DNA from: Sphingopyxis flava
Lineage (GTDB): Bacteria > Pseudomonadota > Alphaproteobacteria > Sphingomonadales > Sphingomonadaceae
Assembly: GCF_900168005.1 (NCBI RefSeq)
Contig: NZ_FUYP01000029.1
Span: 1-43,502 of the forward strand
DNA: 43,502 nucleotides
Direction: 5' to 3'
Below are positions 9,515 to 18,543 of this stretch, piece by piece. The notes under the pieces were generated by a model. That model was not told the origin of the DNA and made no database searches. It saw only the letters and a program-made list of their open reading frames with translations. A program made the position numbers and the translations under genes. Position 1 is the first letter of the stretch. Every line of letters begins with the position of its first letter.

Positions 9515-10773
9515 TGCAAAAATTCGATACCATATCGGTCATTGGACTTGGATATATCGGCTTGCCAACGGCGGCCATGTTCGCCTCCAAGGGGTGCAGG
9601 GTAATCGGTATCGATATCAATCCCGCCACCGTTGACACGATCAACAGCGGCGCCATCCATATTGTCGAACCAGATCTCGATGAAGTGGTTCATGCTGCTG
9701 TGGCCAGAGGCTGTCTGTCTGCAGCATTAACTCCGCAACCTGCCGATGCATTTCTGATTGCGGTGCCAACGCCCTTTAAAGAGCAGAATCACGAACCAGA
9801 TATCGCGTACATAGAGGCGGCGGCGAGGGCAATCGCTCCCGTCCTGCGTTCAGGCAACTTGGTCGTGCTCGAATCGACCTCTCCCGTAGGTGCAACTGAG
9901 CAGATGGCGTCGTGGCTGGCGGAGGAACGCCCGGATTTAACTTTTCCTCAACACGCGGGGGCGGCCTCCGACATTCGCATTGCCCACTGTCCGGAGCGGG
10001 TACTTCCAGGCAAGGTGATGCAGGAACTCGTAACTAATGACCGCGTCATAGGCGGGTTGACGCCGGCATGCTCGGCAGAAGCCTGCAACCTGTATCGGAT
10101 ATTCGTTGAAGGCGAATGCGTCGTAACGGATGCGCGCACAGCCGAATTGGCTAAGCTGACGGAAAACAGCTTCCGGGATGTCAATATTGCGTTTGCGAAC
10201 GAGCTGTCAATAGTTTGTGATGGGTTAGGCATTGACGTGTGGGAGCTGATTTCCCTCGCCAATCGCCATCCACGCGTAAACATATTGCAGCCAGGACCCG
10301 GTGTAGGAGGACACTGCATCGCAGTGGATCCGTGGTTTATCGTGTCGAGCTCGCCTGAACATACTCACTTGATTCGCGCCGCAAGGGAGGTGAACGACAA
10401 AAAGCCCCTTTGGGTCTTGGACAAGATACGGCAGGCCGTTACCTGTCATCTTGATAACAATTCGGGCATTAGCACCGATGAGGTGACAATTGCTTGCTAT
10501 GGCCTAGCATTTAAAGCCGACATCGACGATCTGCGGGAGAGTCCGGCGCTATCGATCGTGCAAAGACTCGCGGCGACGCATTCGGGCAGCGTGCTTGTGG
10601 TTGAGCCCAACATAGAAAGAGTTCCAAACTCTCTACGCGGGGTGGAGTTGGTGGATGAGGCATCGGCGCGAGCGCGGGGCGATGTCCATGTTCTACTAGT
10701 CGACCATCGCGAATTTCGAGGGATGGCTTCGCCACGCGGTTATATAGTCGATACCCGTGGAGTTTGGTCTTGA
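9511..10773 (+). CDS. wecC: UDP-N-acetyl-D-mannosamine dehydrogenase
   Basis: 420 residues, normal length. It oxidises UDP-ManNAc to UDP-ManNAcA with two NAD+. It has the N-terminal Rossmann motif GLGYIG at 12-17, the [19 protein letters not shown] central helix that lines the active site, and catalytic Cys269 in [11 protein letters not shown]. The C-terminal UDP-binding domain includes [16 protein letters not shown]. The start ATG at 9511 overlaps the wecB stop (ATGA). The related UDP-glucose dehydrogenases share the fold, but the adjacency to wecB and the [13 protein letters not shown] pattern favour the ManNAc enzyme. Confidence 0.92.
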   Translation: MMQKFDTISVIGLGYIGLPTAAMFASKGCRVIGIDINPATVDTINSGAIHIVEPDLDEVVHAAVARGCLSAALTPQPADAFLIAVPTPFKEQNHEPDIAYIEAAARAIAPVLRSGNLVVLESTSPVGATEQMASWLAEERPDLTFPQHAGAASDIRIAHCPERVLPGKVMQELVTNDRVIGGLTPACSAEACNLYRIFVEGECVVTDARTAELAKLTENSFRDVNIAFANELSIVCDGLGIDVWELISLANRHPRVNILQPGPGVGGHCIAVDPWFIVSSSPEHTHLIRAAREVNDKKPLWVLDKIRQAVTCHLDNNSGISTDEVTIACYGLAFKADIDDLRESPALSIVQRLAATHSGSVLVVEPNIERVPNSLRGVELVDEASARARGDVHVLLVDHREFRGMASPRGYIVDTRGVWS

Positions 10774-11987
10774 ATGATATTCGACGCATATTTAGGGGAG
10801 TTGAGCTGCTTTCTTTTCGCTTGGCCGGGAACTTGGGCGGTCAGGCAATAAGAATCTTTGCGCTCAAGCTCGCAACGATGGGGCTTGGCCTAATATCGAT
10901 TCAGTTGACTGCAAGTTTCTTTTCAGGCGATACGTTTTTTCTCCTGAATTCTATATTATTTCTTGTAGCAATTCACGGATGTATTAATTACTCAGCACAA
11001 GTTGTTACTTGGAAAGAAGGTGGTATTAATACAACAATATTTTTTATAATTCAAATCGTAACAATAATTATTTCAGGCTCCTTTGCAATATTAAATGGTG
11101 GAAATTGGATATTCTTTATATCTGTATTGTTCTACCTTGCATACAGAGGAAACGAAAGGATTCTCTTTAATCTTCAAATAACAAAGGGGCAGGTCGCTAA
11201 AGCCTATGGAATTATAATTCTATCTCTTGTGATTGAAATTACCGTAGCAGGAATCTTGTATATCAATTTCGGATTGGACGCAGATCGCTTTATTCTACCG
11301 TCGATTTGTGTACTTGCAATTACCTTCCCCTGTACGATAATCCTGCTGTACAAAGGCAGACCCGATATGACACGGACCTTGTTCTCCGACAAGCGGGGTA
11401 TGCTTCTAATGTCGGCGCACTCGGGGCTTATTGCGTTGAACGTAATGTCTGATCGCTTGGTGTTCTCATCAGGTATTGGTGGAATTAAGAGTTATTTGCA
11501 GGAGTATCTCTTAGTATTTTCTTACTGCACGTCTGTCTATGCAATCGTGATTTCTCTACTCGAAGTCCGTAGGCCGACTTTATTTAAGTCTCAGGCAACT
11601 TCGCTACGCAACTTCCTAAAAGATGGCGGTTTCAATAGATTTTGTGCTATATCATTTTTAACCACGTCTTTTGCTGGATTAGGAATTTTTCTGGGGATTA
11701 ATATATTATCAAAGTCAATAGGTATATCAGATGAATCACCTGTTACCTCGTTCACATTTTACTTATCAATATTTTTTCTTGGCCAAGCATTATTGGCTTA
11801 TATACATGTATATCTTTTATCAAGAGAATTCTACACCGTGTTGTTTGCCACGTGGGCTGTGTCTGCCACGGTGCGATTGGTAGGCTATCTGCAAACCGAG
11901 TGGACTCTCTTCTTAGCGTTAACTGCTTTCTCGGGCTTTGCGGCAATTGGGGCGGCTTTCCTCCTTGAGAAGAAGTGCGAAAAATGA
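10770..11987 (+). CDS. Putative Wzx-type flippase (polysaccharide biosynthesis membrane protein)
   Basis: About 405 residues, almost wholly hydrophobic, with ten to twelve predicted membrane helices spaced as in MOP-superfamily flippases. The family assignment rests on topology, size and place in the locus rather than on a strong motif. There is no ATG near the 5' end. TTG 10770 overlaps the wecC stop and has GTGGAG seven bases upstream. TTG 10764 is the alternative. The gene is conspicuously AT-rich, with many ATA and TTT codons, unlike wecC before it. Expected role: translocating undecaprenyl-PP-linked repeat units to the periplasm. Confidence 0.6.
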   Translation: MNDIRRIFRGVELLSFRLAGNLGGQAIRIFALKLATMGLGLISIQLTASFFSGDTFFLLNSILFLVAIHGCINYSAQVVTWKEGGINTTIFFIIQIVTIIISGSFAILNGGNWIFFISVLFYLAYRGNERILFNLQITKGQVAKAYGIIILSLVIEITVAGILYINFGLDADRFILPSICVLAITFPCTIILLYKGRPDMTRTLFSDKRGMLLMSAHSGLIALNVMSDRLVFSSGIGGIKSYLQEYLLVFSYCTSVYAIVISLLEVRRPTLFKSQATSLRNFLKDGGFNRFCAISFLTTSFAGLGIFLGINILSKSIGISDESPVTSFTFYLSIFFLGQALLAYIHVYLLSREFYTVLFATWAVSATVRLVGYLQTEWTLFLALTAFSGFAAIGAAFLLEKKCEK

Positions 11988-13024
11988 TTTTCCTAGGCAA
12001 TGCGGCATCATTTCACCTTCAAACTTGGCGAAATATTTATGAGCTGTGTGGCGAGCCGGTAAATCGGCTCTATTCAATCCACCCGGTTAGAGGTGACTTT
12101 CCAGAGGAGGTCACTGTCGCGGCCCGTTCAAAGTTCTCTGGCTATTTTGCACTCGGTATGCTCCTGAGAAAGCTTCCGAGTAACAGCACAATTCATGCGC
12201 ACGGGGCCTCTGGTTACGGATTTTCCGCGTTGCTCAGTGGTCGCCGTTACATCGCGACAATCTACGGTAGCGAAATTCTGCAACCCCAGAGCTTTCTCTA
12301 TCGTCGGATGATGTACGCGGTCCTCTTCGGCGCGTCGGCGATCACCGTCACTTCGATCGCTGCTCGCGATAAGATTAGCGAGTTAGACCCAAAACTCGAG
12401 AAGAAGACGTCCCTGTTTCACACCGGAGTAGATGCGCAGCAACTGGCTGAGGTGGAGGCTCGGGCGGCGTCATTTGCCGACGAGAAACTAAGGATCTTGT
12501 TGATTCGCAACGCGGCACCGCATTATCGCACTCATCAGGTTCTCACAGCTATTTCCGGCGCGATTGGTGACCGAGACATTGACGTTTTTATCCCTATAGG
12601 GAACGGAGATAGGAAATACTTTGATTATGTTAGATCCCAGTTTCAGGATCAAAGATTTATCTTCATAGATAGGCCTCTTGATCGAATAGAATACCTTGGC
12701 CTGATTTCTAAATCTGATATTTGCGTGAATTTTCCGAAGTCCGATCAGGTAAGCGCGACACTTCTCGAAGCTCTATACTTTGACAAAATTATCGTAACTA
12801 ACCGTCTCGATTCGTACAATGAATTGATAGATTGCGCAAAATATACTGGAGATTGGATAATTGCAGAGGATGATACTGAAATATCTAATGCAATAGCGAG
12901 CGCTATAGACCGGGTCGGTGAAGGAAGACCAAGATGCCGTATTGGTCGCGAAATTGTGGTTGATCAATTTAGCATTCGTAATGCGGTGAACCGCTTTCTC
13001 CCCGTATTGGAGCACCTCAAATGA
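11984..13024 (+). CDS. Glycosyltransferase, GT4-like
   Basis: 346 residues starting at ATG 11984, which overlaps the upstream stop as ATGA. A GTG at 11975 would add three residues. The N-terminal half has the pattern of a GT-B donor/acceptor domain (IHAHGASGYGFSALLSGRRYIATIYGSE, then ITVTSIAARDKI and FHTGVDAQQL). The C-terminal half contains ISKSDICVNFPKSDQVSATLLEALYF, the place where GT4 enzymes carry the nucleotide-binding E-x7-E region. It probably adds one sugar to the lipid-linked repeat unit on the cytoplasmic face. Donor and linkage cannot be read from sequence. Confidence 0.72.
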   Translation: MIFLGNAASFHLQTWRNIYELCGEPVNRLYSIHPVRGDFPEEVTVAARSKFSGYFALGMLLRKLPSNSTIHAHGASGYGFSALLSGRRYIATIYGSEILQPQSFLYRRMMYAVLFGASAITVTSIAARDKISELDPKLEKKTSLFHTGVDAQQLAEVEARAASFADEKLRILLIRNAAPHYRTHQVLTAISGAIGDRDIDVFIPIGNGDRKYFDYVRSQFQDQRFIFIDRPLDRIEYLGLISKSDICVNFPKSDQVSATLLEALYFDKIIVTNRLDSYNELIDCAKYTGDWIIAEDDTEISNAIASAIDRVGEGRPRCRIGREIVVDQFSIRNAVNRFLPVLEHLK

Positions 13025-13464
13025 GCGCTGTTATCCGCCTGCTTGCTCGAGCTATCTCGAATCCGTTTCTCGGAAATATTGGGCTCGCTAAGCTCATTTC
13101 GGTGTTCGTGCGTCTTTGTTTCTCCTGTCAGATCTCGCCTGGTGTCAGGTTTGGCCGAAACCTAGTCCTTGGTTACGGCGGGCTGGGGATCGTTATTCAT
13201 GGTGGCGCCAGAATCGGTGACGATGTGACGATCGGGCCGAATGTGTTGATTGGCGGGAATCTCGGCAAAGGAGGTGTCCCGACGATTGGAAATGGAGTAA
13301 GAATTGGTCCAGGCTCAGTGCTAGTCGGGCCGATCATTATCGGAGATGGAGCGATTATAGCGCCAAACTCGGTAGTCAACGCGGATGTCGATGCAGGGGC
13401 AATCGTTGGGGGTAGTCCAGCACGTCTGATTGGCACGGCGAGAGAAAGACTTCGCAATGTATAA
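13021..13464 (+). CDS. Hexapeptide-repeat acyltransferase (serine acetyltransferase-like fold)
   Basis: 147 residues. The C-terminal two thirds is a left-handed beta-helix with repeated [LIV]-G-x4 units (ARIGDDVTIGPNVLIGG, TIGNGVRIGPGSVLVG, IIIGDGAIIAPNSVV) ending in GGSPARLIG. The VIHGGARIGDDVTIG segment resembles the serine O-acetyltransferase subgroup that is common in polysaccharide loci and O-acetylates sugars with acetyl-CoA. It is much shorter than true CysE because the N-terminal helical domain is missing. ATGA overlap with the glycosyltransferase before it. Most likely it decorates the repeat unit. Confidence 0.8.
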   Translation: MSAVIRLLARAISNPFLGNIGLAKLISVFVRLCFSCQISPGVRFGRNLVLGYGGLGIVIHGGARIGDDVTIGPNVLIGGNLGKGGVPTIGNGVRIGPGSVLVGPIIIGDGAIIAPNSVVNADVDAGAIVGGSPARLIGTARERLRNV

Positions 13465-14911
13465 TACGTCACAAATTCGCGCTCTCGCATATCTACTCGG
13501 AGCTATTGCGGCGTCTATCCTTACCGCAGTGGGCATGCCTCTCGCCGGTGCTATCGTTTGCGTGATTGCGGCCTTTGGATTTTGCTATGCTGAGATTACC
13601 GCACGCCGTGCAGGTGTCGTTCATCTCGACATATTTTTTGTATTGGCCTTCGCAGTTTACTCGCTTAACGTTCCTATTTTTGTGCATTTGACCCCCAAAG
13701 ATCTTTCGCTTGATCTAGTTAACCGCGGCTTGTTGATCTGCACCCTTTGTCATTTCGGGCTGGCAATGGGTTTCATGTTTGTGCGTTTTGTTCCCCCGGC
13801 CGACGCGGGTGGGCGACCCCCGGACCGGTATTCGCTGACGCCAAGGCAGATGTACGGAGCAAGCTACACCTTGTTCTTCATTGGCTTGGCAATAAGTTTT
13901 GTTGCGGTCGTATTAACGGTCGGCTTCGAAGCGTACCTAAGCGCAGGGTATGCGGGCCGGGCACTCCTGAAGCGCGACGCGGGACCGATCGAGATTGGAC
14001 TTTATGTTTGTGCGACCTCGTTGGTCACGATTTTTTGCGTACGCCAAATTTACCAACGACGCGGCCGGTTCGAAAAAATATTTCTCTATTCCGCACTGGC
14101 CCTTTTCGTCGCCTACGTCGCATTTCTCGGGATTCGCAGGCCGATATTTCTCCTTATTGGCGGTATCTTTGCTGGATATTCGGTAATATATTTTCGACCT
14201 AGCGTAATTAAGTCTTCCTTAATTGTCATACCAGCATTTTTAATTCTTTCCAGCTTCGCTCAATATAGGCAAATTATTTCGTCAGAGGGGGTCGAGGCAA
14301 CAGTTAATTTCATAAGAGATAATGCCTCAATTTCTTGGCTGGATTTTTCTGACAACGAACTTGGGGCACCATTTCGCACTCTATACGACGAGCTACCAAA
14401 TATAGATCGAGAGGGATTTCTTTACGGCGGAAGTTATGTGAACGTTCCTGCCTACATGTTGCCATCGGCGATTAATGGTGGTGTAGAGTCACTTAGTATG
14501 AAGTACACGGAAAGGTATTTTGATCCTAGATTTATATCTATTGGTGGAAATATGGGGTACTTCTCGGCGACAGAGGCTTATTATAATTTTGGATATATAG
14601 GATGCGTTGCTATGTTTGCAATTATGTCCTTCCTTCTTGGTAAACTGAATTTCTGGTTTTTTCAGAATTGGCGCGGTACTCCGTTGGCAATTTCTTTTTA
14701 TTCTATATTAATACCTTGGGTCGCGTTCTTCATCCGTCTTGATTTTGGTTCTTTTGCGAAGAGCTATTTCTACTCTCAGTTCATTTGCTTTCCAATTCTG
14801 TACATGCTAGCGCAGGTATTCAGCGCAAAAACGGGGCCAAGAAGCAGTCTCATCGACGGTGAGCGGTTGAGGGTTCGGCCGGGCTCTGGCGATCGCAATT
14901 TGCTTTCATGA
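13457..14911 (+). CDS. Wzy-like oligosaccharide repeat-unit polymerase
   Basis: 484 residues with about eleven predicted membrane segments. Its long non-membrane loop lies near residues 270-390 and includes the segment FRTLYDELPNI. This is the pattern of O-antigen polymerases (Wzy), which join repeat units in the periplasm. I prefer ATG 13457, which overlaps the previous stop by eight bases, over an in-frame TTG at 13430. The 3' half is AT-rich compared with flanking genes. Wzy proteins are poorly conserved, so the call depends on topology, loop and position between acyltransferase and lyase genes. Confidence 0.7.
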   Translation: MYNTSQIRALAYLLGAIAASILTAVGMPLAGAIVCVIAAFGFCYAEITARRAGVVHLDIFFVLAFAVYSLNVPIFVHLTPKDLSLDLVNRGLLICTLCHFGLAMGFMFVRFVPPADAGGRPPDRYSLTPRQMYGASYTLFFIGLAISFVAVVLTVGFEAYLSAGYAGRALLKRDAGPIEIGLYVCATSLVTIFCVRQIYQRRGRFEKIFLYSALALFVAYVAFLGIRRPIFLLIGGIFAGYSVIYFRPSVIKSSLIVIPAFLILSSFAQYRQIISSEGVEATVNFIRDNASISWLDFSDNELGAPFRTLYDELPNIDREGFLYGGSYVNVPAYMLPSAINGGVESLSMKYTERYFDPRFISIGGNMGYFSATEAYYNFGYIGCVAMFAIMSFLLGKLNFWFFQNWRGTPLAISFYSILIPWVAFFIRLDFGSFAKSYFYSQFICFPILYMLAQVFSAKTGPRSSLIDGERLRVRPGSGDRNLLS

Positions 14912-16728
14912 CCGAACAAATTTCGCTCGCTCGTAGGTTCAGCACTTACTTTGCGCTAGGCCCGCTTAACCTTGTACGCGTAGCCGCATATCGCATAGGC
15001 TTGCGCTTGCGGATTCACCCGGTTTTACGCGCGCGATTCCGGACGGTTCCAGGGCCCTTTTTTCTGTGTTGTGGGGTCAGCAAATCGCAAGCTGTACCTC
15101 GGCAGACGTGGCGCGATAGCCTAAGTTATTTCAGCTATCACCGCTTTCCATTAAGCGGTGTTCCCGACTGGCACGTCAATCCGTTCCGCCCAGGCGCGCG
15201 TGCGGATGAGCACGCTCATTGGTCAAGCATTCCTGACTTCACGACCGCCATCGGCGACATAAAGGCGATATGGGAAGCGTCTCGGTTCGATTGGCTTATC
15301 GCAATGGCGCAGCGAGCGGCTCTAGGTGATGAAGTCGAGTTTGAGCGTCTTAATGCTTGGCTTGAAGATTGGTTTAAAGCCAACCAACCGTATATGGGCG
15401 TAAATTGGAAGTGCGGTCAAGAAGCGTCAATTCGGGTGATGCAATTAGCTACCGCGGCATTGATCTTTAAGAAGATGAAACCTCTTGCGCCAGCTTTGCG
15501 TGCTTTTATTGCTGCGCATCTGAAGCGGATTGCCCCAACGATCGGCTATGCAATTGGCCAAGCGAACAATCACGGTACTTCGGAAGCCGCGGCGCTCTTC
15601 ATCGGCGGGAGCTGGCTTGGTGGCCGCGAGGGTGAGCGGAGAGCGGCAGTTGGTCGCCGCTGGCTCGAAGATCGAGCCGTTCGACTCATCGCGTCTGACG
15701 GAACTTTTAGCCAATATTCGATTGTTTATCATCGGTTGATGCTTGACACATACGCACTCGCGGAAATTTGGCGACGAGCTTTTAATTTACCGGCATTTTC
15801 ACCAGCTCTTTACGAGCGCATGCGCTTGGCGACGCTCTGGTTTCGGAACATGGTTGTCACGGAAAGCGGTGACGCCCCCAATCTTGGCGCGAATGATGGT
15901 GCAAAATTGCTTTCGCTGACTGATGCGGATTACCGCGACTTCCGGCCCTCTCTACAGCTTGCTTCCGCTTTGTTTCTTGATGCGCGGGCTATCCCGACCT
16001 CTGGTGTTTGGGATCAGCAGTTGGCATGGCTGGGGGTGCGACCTCCGGATTGCATACTTCCTCCCCCACAAAGCATCTCGTTGGATGAAGGGGGATTTCA
16101 TATCCTGCGTGCGGGCGCGGCGATGGCCCTGCTTCGTTATCCCCGCTTTCGTTTCCGTCCGAGCCAGGCAGACGCGTTGCATCTTGATCTTTGGTTGAAC
16201 GGTCGCAACTTGCTTCGGGACGCAGGGTCATTCAGTTACGGAGGGGACGATGGAGTTTGGTTCAGCGGAACCAGTGCCCATAATACGATTGAATTCGATG
16301 ACCGCGACCAGATGCCACGGATCGGACGATTTCTATTTGGGGCCTGGCTGAAAGCCGAGGGAGTGGATTTGGTGAAGAAATGCGGCGAGAACGCCGTCTC
16401 GGCTGCTGCAGGCTATAGGGATATGTGGGGAGCGCAGCACCACCGGCAGGTTGTGCTTAGGCGGGATGGATTAGACTGCGTTGACAAGTTGAGTGGGAGC
16501 GCCAGAAAGGCCGTTCTTCGGTGGCGGCTCGCCCCAGGGGATTGGAATCTATCGGGAAACACGCTATCGCTTGGCCAAATCCGGCTAAACCTTTCCTCTG
16601 ACCGGCCCGTAGCGCTCAAACTCACGTGCGCACCTGAATCCCGCTATTACCTTCATCGCGAAGACGTTCCCGTCCTCGAACTAGAAACTACGCCCCCTGC
16701 CACAATTCGGACCCACGTAACATTCTAA
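14908..16728 (+). CDS. Heparinase II/III-like polysaccharide lyase
   Basis: 606 residues. The N-terminal half is an alpha/alpha toroid with NWKCGQEASIRV and NNHGTSEAAALF, whose Asn/His are typical catalytic-site residues. The C-terminal half has the beta-sandwich signature ADALHLDLWLNGRNLLRD followed by DAGSFSY and SGTSAHNTIEFDD. The family cleaves uronic-acid-containing glycans by beta-elimination. No signal peptide is evident, so location is uncertain. The gene is coupled to its neighbours (ATGA upstream, TAATG downstream) inside an assembly operon that also makes uronic acid donors. Its substrate may be the cluster's own polymer: editing, release or degradation of misassembled chains. Confidence 0.85.
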   Translation: MTEQISLARRFSTYFALGPLNLVRVAAYRIGLRLRIHPVLRARFRTVPGPFFLCCGVSKSQAVPRQTWRDSLSYFSYHRFPLSGVPDWHVNPFRPGARADEHAHWSSIPDFTTAIGDIKAIWEASRFDWLIAMAQRAALGDEVEFERLNAWLEDWFKANQPYMGVNWKCGQEASIRVMQLATAALIFKKMKPLAPALRAFIAAHLKRIAPTIGYAIGQANNHGTSEAAALFIGGSWLGGREGERRAAVGRRWLEDRAVRLIASDGTFSQYSIVYHRLMLDTYALAEIWRRAFNLPAFSPALYERMRLATLWFRNMVVTESGDAPNLGANDGAKLLSLTDADYRDFRPSLQLASALFLDARAIPTSGVWDQQLAWLGVRPPDCILPPPQSISLDEGGFHILRAGAAMALLRYPRFRFRPSQADALHLDLWLNGRNLLRDAGSFSYGGDDGVWFSGTSAHNTIEFDDRDQMPRIGRFLFGAWLKAEGVDLVKKCGENAVSAAAGYRDMWGAQHHRQVVLRRDGLDCVDKLSGSARKAVLRWRLAPGDWNLSGNTLSLGQIRLNLSSDRPVALKLTCAPESRYYLHREDVPVLELETTPPATIRTHVTF

Positions 16729-17960
16729 TGCATATACTGTATTTCCATCAGCATTTCTCCACACCCAACGGTGCGGCTGGGATTCGATCCTATGAAATGG
16801 CGAGAGCCGCTATTCGTGCCGGGCACAACGTCACAATGGTGTGCGGCAGCTATGGCCTCGGTCAGACCGGTTTGGAAGGGCCGTTTCTTAAGGGTGCGCG
16901 GCGCGGGATAGTCGACGGAATTAGAGTGATTGAATTCGATTTGTCTTATGCAAACGAACACAATTTCGTCACGCGTACTTTAACGTTTGCAAAGTATGCT
17001 TTTTCGAGCCTCAAGGTCGTGATGACGGAGAGGTACGACATGGTGTTCGCTACGACCACGCCTTTGACCGCTGGGATTCCAGGGATTTGCGCGCGCTGGT
17101 TGCGTGGTAAGCCCTTTGTGTTCGAAGTGCGAGACTTGTGGCCAGAACTTCCGCGCGAAATGGGTGTGATTACAAACCGGGGAATCTTAGCGGGGATGTC
17201 TGTTCTTGAGTGGGCATCATATCACAGCGCCGCGCGCTGTGTCGCGTTGGCTCCGGGCATTGCGCGAGGAATTGCACTTCGAGGCGTCAGCGAAACTCGC
17301 ATCGCTATCATCCCAAACGGCTGTGATATCGAGATTTTCCGGGGTGACCTAGCTGCTTGGCGTCCCGCAGGTGTTTTGCCCACTGATTTGCTCGCCATCT
17401 TTACCGGCACACACGGAGTGGCCAATGGATTGGATGCTGTGCTGGACGTGGCGCGGGTTTTGCAAGACCGGGGGCGCGACGATATCAAGATAGCGCTATT
17501 TGGTGAGGGTAAATTGAAACCCAAACTGCAGGCGCGCGCGGAACGCGAGGGGCTGCGCAATTTGATCTTTCACAATGCGATTAGTAAGAGGAGCCTGGCG
17601 GGGCTAATGGCGGGAGCGGATGTGGGATTACAGGTACTGGCCAATGTGCCAGCGTTCTATTACGGAACTTCGCCAAACAAGTTCTTCGACTATATCGCGG
17701 CAGGTCTCCCCGTTCTGAACAACTATCCTGGTTGGCTAGCCGATTTGATTGACGAGAATCAATGTGGCTTTTCGGTGCCGCCTGACGATCCCGAAGCCTT
17801 TGCGGATTCATTAGAGGCCGCCGCGGACGATCGTGCGGCACTTGAGCTAATGCGTCATCGCGCGCTTGACCTCGCGGAGCGCCAATTTGATCGGAACCGC
17901 CTCGCCGCAAAATGGGTGGCTTGGGTGACAGAAGGATTGAGAGTTGAAGCGACTCTTTGA
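16728..17960 (+). CDS. GT4 glycosyltransferase, WbuB-like
   Basis: 410 residues starting at ATG 16728 in a TAATG overlap. The N-terminus MHILYFHQHFSTPNGAAGIR, with a following RSYEMARA, is typical of the WbuB group (putative L-FucNAc transferases). FVFEVRDLWPELPREMGVI and the C-terminal GTSPNKFFDYIAAGLPVL, which holds the conserved nucleotide-sugar-binding region, confirm the GT4 family. It transfers a sugar to the lipid-linked intermediate in the cytoplasm. Its position immediately before the PglC-like initiator suggests it adds the second sugar, but this is inference. Confidence 0.85.
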   Translation: MHILYFHQHFSTPNGAAGIRSYEMARAAIRAGHNVTMVCGSYGLGQTGLEGPFLKGARRGIVDGIRVIEFDLSYANEHNFVTRTLTFAKYAFSSLKVVMTERYDMVFATTTPLTAGIPGICARWLRGKPFVFEVRDLWPELPREMGVITNRGILAGMSVLEWASYHSAARCVALAPGIARGIALRGVSETRIAIIPNGCDIEIFRGDLAAWRPAGVLPTDLLAIFTGTHGVANGLDAVLDVARVLQDRGRDDIKIALFGEGKLKPKLQARAEREGLRNLIFHNAISKRSLAGLMAGADVGLQVLANVPAFYYGTSPNKFFDYIAAGLPVLNNYPGWLADLIDENQCGFSVPPDDPEAFADSLEAAADDRAALELMRHRALDLAERQFDRNRLAAKWVAWVTEGLRVEATL

Positions 17961-18543
17961 CCTGTTGGCTTCCGGGGCAATGCTAGGTTTGCTCGCGCCC
18001 ATAATCTTAATAATCGCAATTGCAGTACGCCTGTCAATCGGTTCGCCGTTACTGTTTGTCCAGCTACGACCTGGATTGCACGGAAAGCCATTTCGGATGC
18101 TCAAGTTTCGTACGATGCTTAACGCGTACGGAGCTGATGGGCTGCCGTTGCCTGATAAGAGACGCTTAACGCCTTTTGGGCGCTTTTTGCGTTCCACGAG
18201 TTTGGACGAGCTTCCAGGGCTTTGGAATGTGCTGCGGGGCGATATGAGCCTCGTGGGACCTCGGCCGTTACTGATGGACTATCTGCCGCTCTACAGTCCT
18301 GAACAGGCGCGACGCCATGAGGTGCGGCCAGGGCTTACGGGCTGGGCCCAAGTTAACGGTCGCAATGCCTTGGCTTGGGAGGACAAATTCAGGCTGGATG
18401 TCTGGTATGTCGACAATCGATCATTGTCGCTTGATCTGAAGATTCTGCTGATGACTGTGCGCAAGGTCGTGACAAGGGACGGCATCAGCGCGAAGGGAGA
18501 GGCGACGATGACGCCGTTCGCTGGAAACGGGACGAAGCCGTGA
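17944..18543 (+). CDS. pglC: PglC-like undecaprenyl-phosphate sugar-1-phosphate transferase
   Basis: 199 residues, the minimal monotopic phosphoglycosyltransferase. One re-entrant hydrophobic helix with a central Pro (LLAPIILI, about 12-31) is followed by the FRMLKFRTM basic motif, the catalytic Asp88-Glu89 dyad in STSLDELPGLWNVL, and SLVGPRPLL. It lacks the extra membrane domain of WbaP/WcaJ. The family starts glycan assembly by moving phospho-di-N-acetylbacillosamine or a related sugar to undecaprenyl phosphate. The start is TTG 17944 with AGAAGGA seven bases upstream, overlapping the previous gene by 17 bp. The adjacent PglD/PglE-like genes support bacillosamine as donor. The symbol is by homology. 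Confidence 0.87.
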   Translation: MKRLFDLLASGAMLGLLAPIILIIAIAVRLSIGSPLLFVQLRPGLHGKPFRMLKFRTMLNAYGADGLPLPDKRRLTPFGRFLRSTSLDELPGLWNVLRGDMSLVGPRPLLMDYLPLYSPEQARRHEVRPGLTGWAQVNGRNALAWEDKFRLDVWYVDNRSLSLDLKILLMTVRKVVTRDGISAKGEATMTPFAGNGTKP

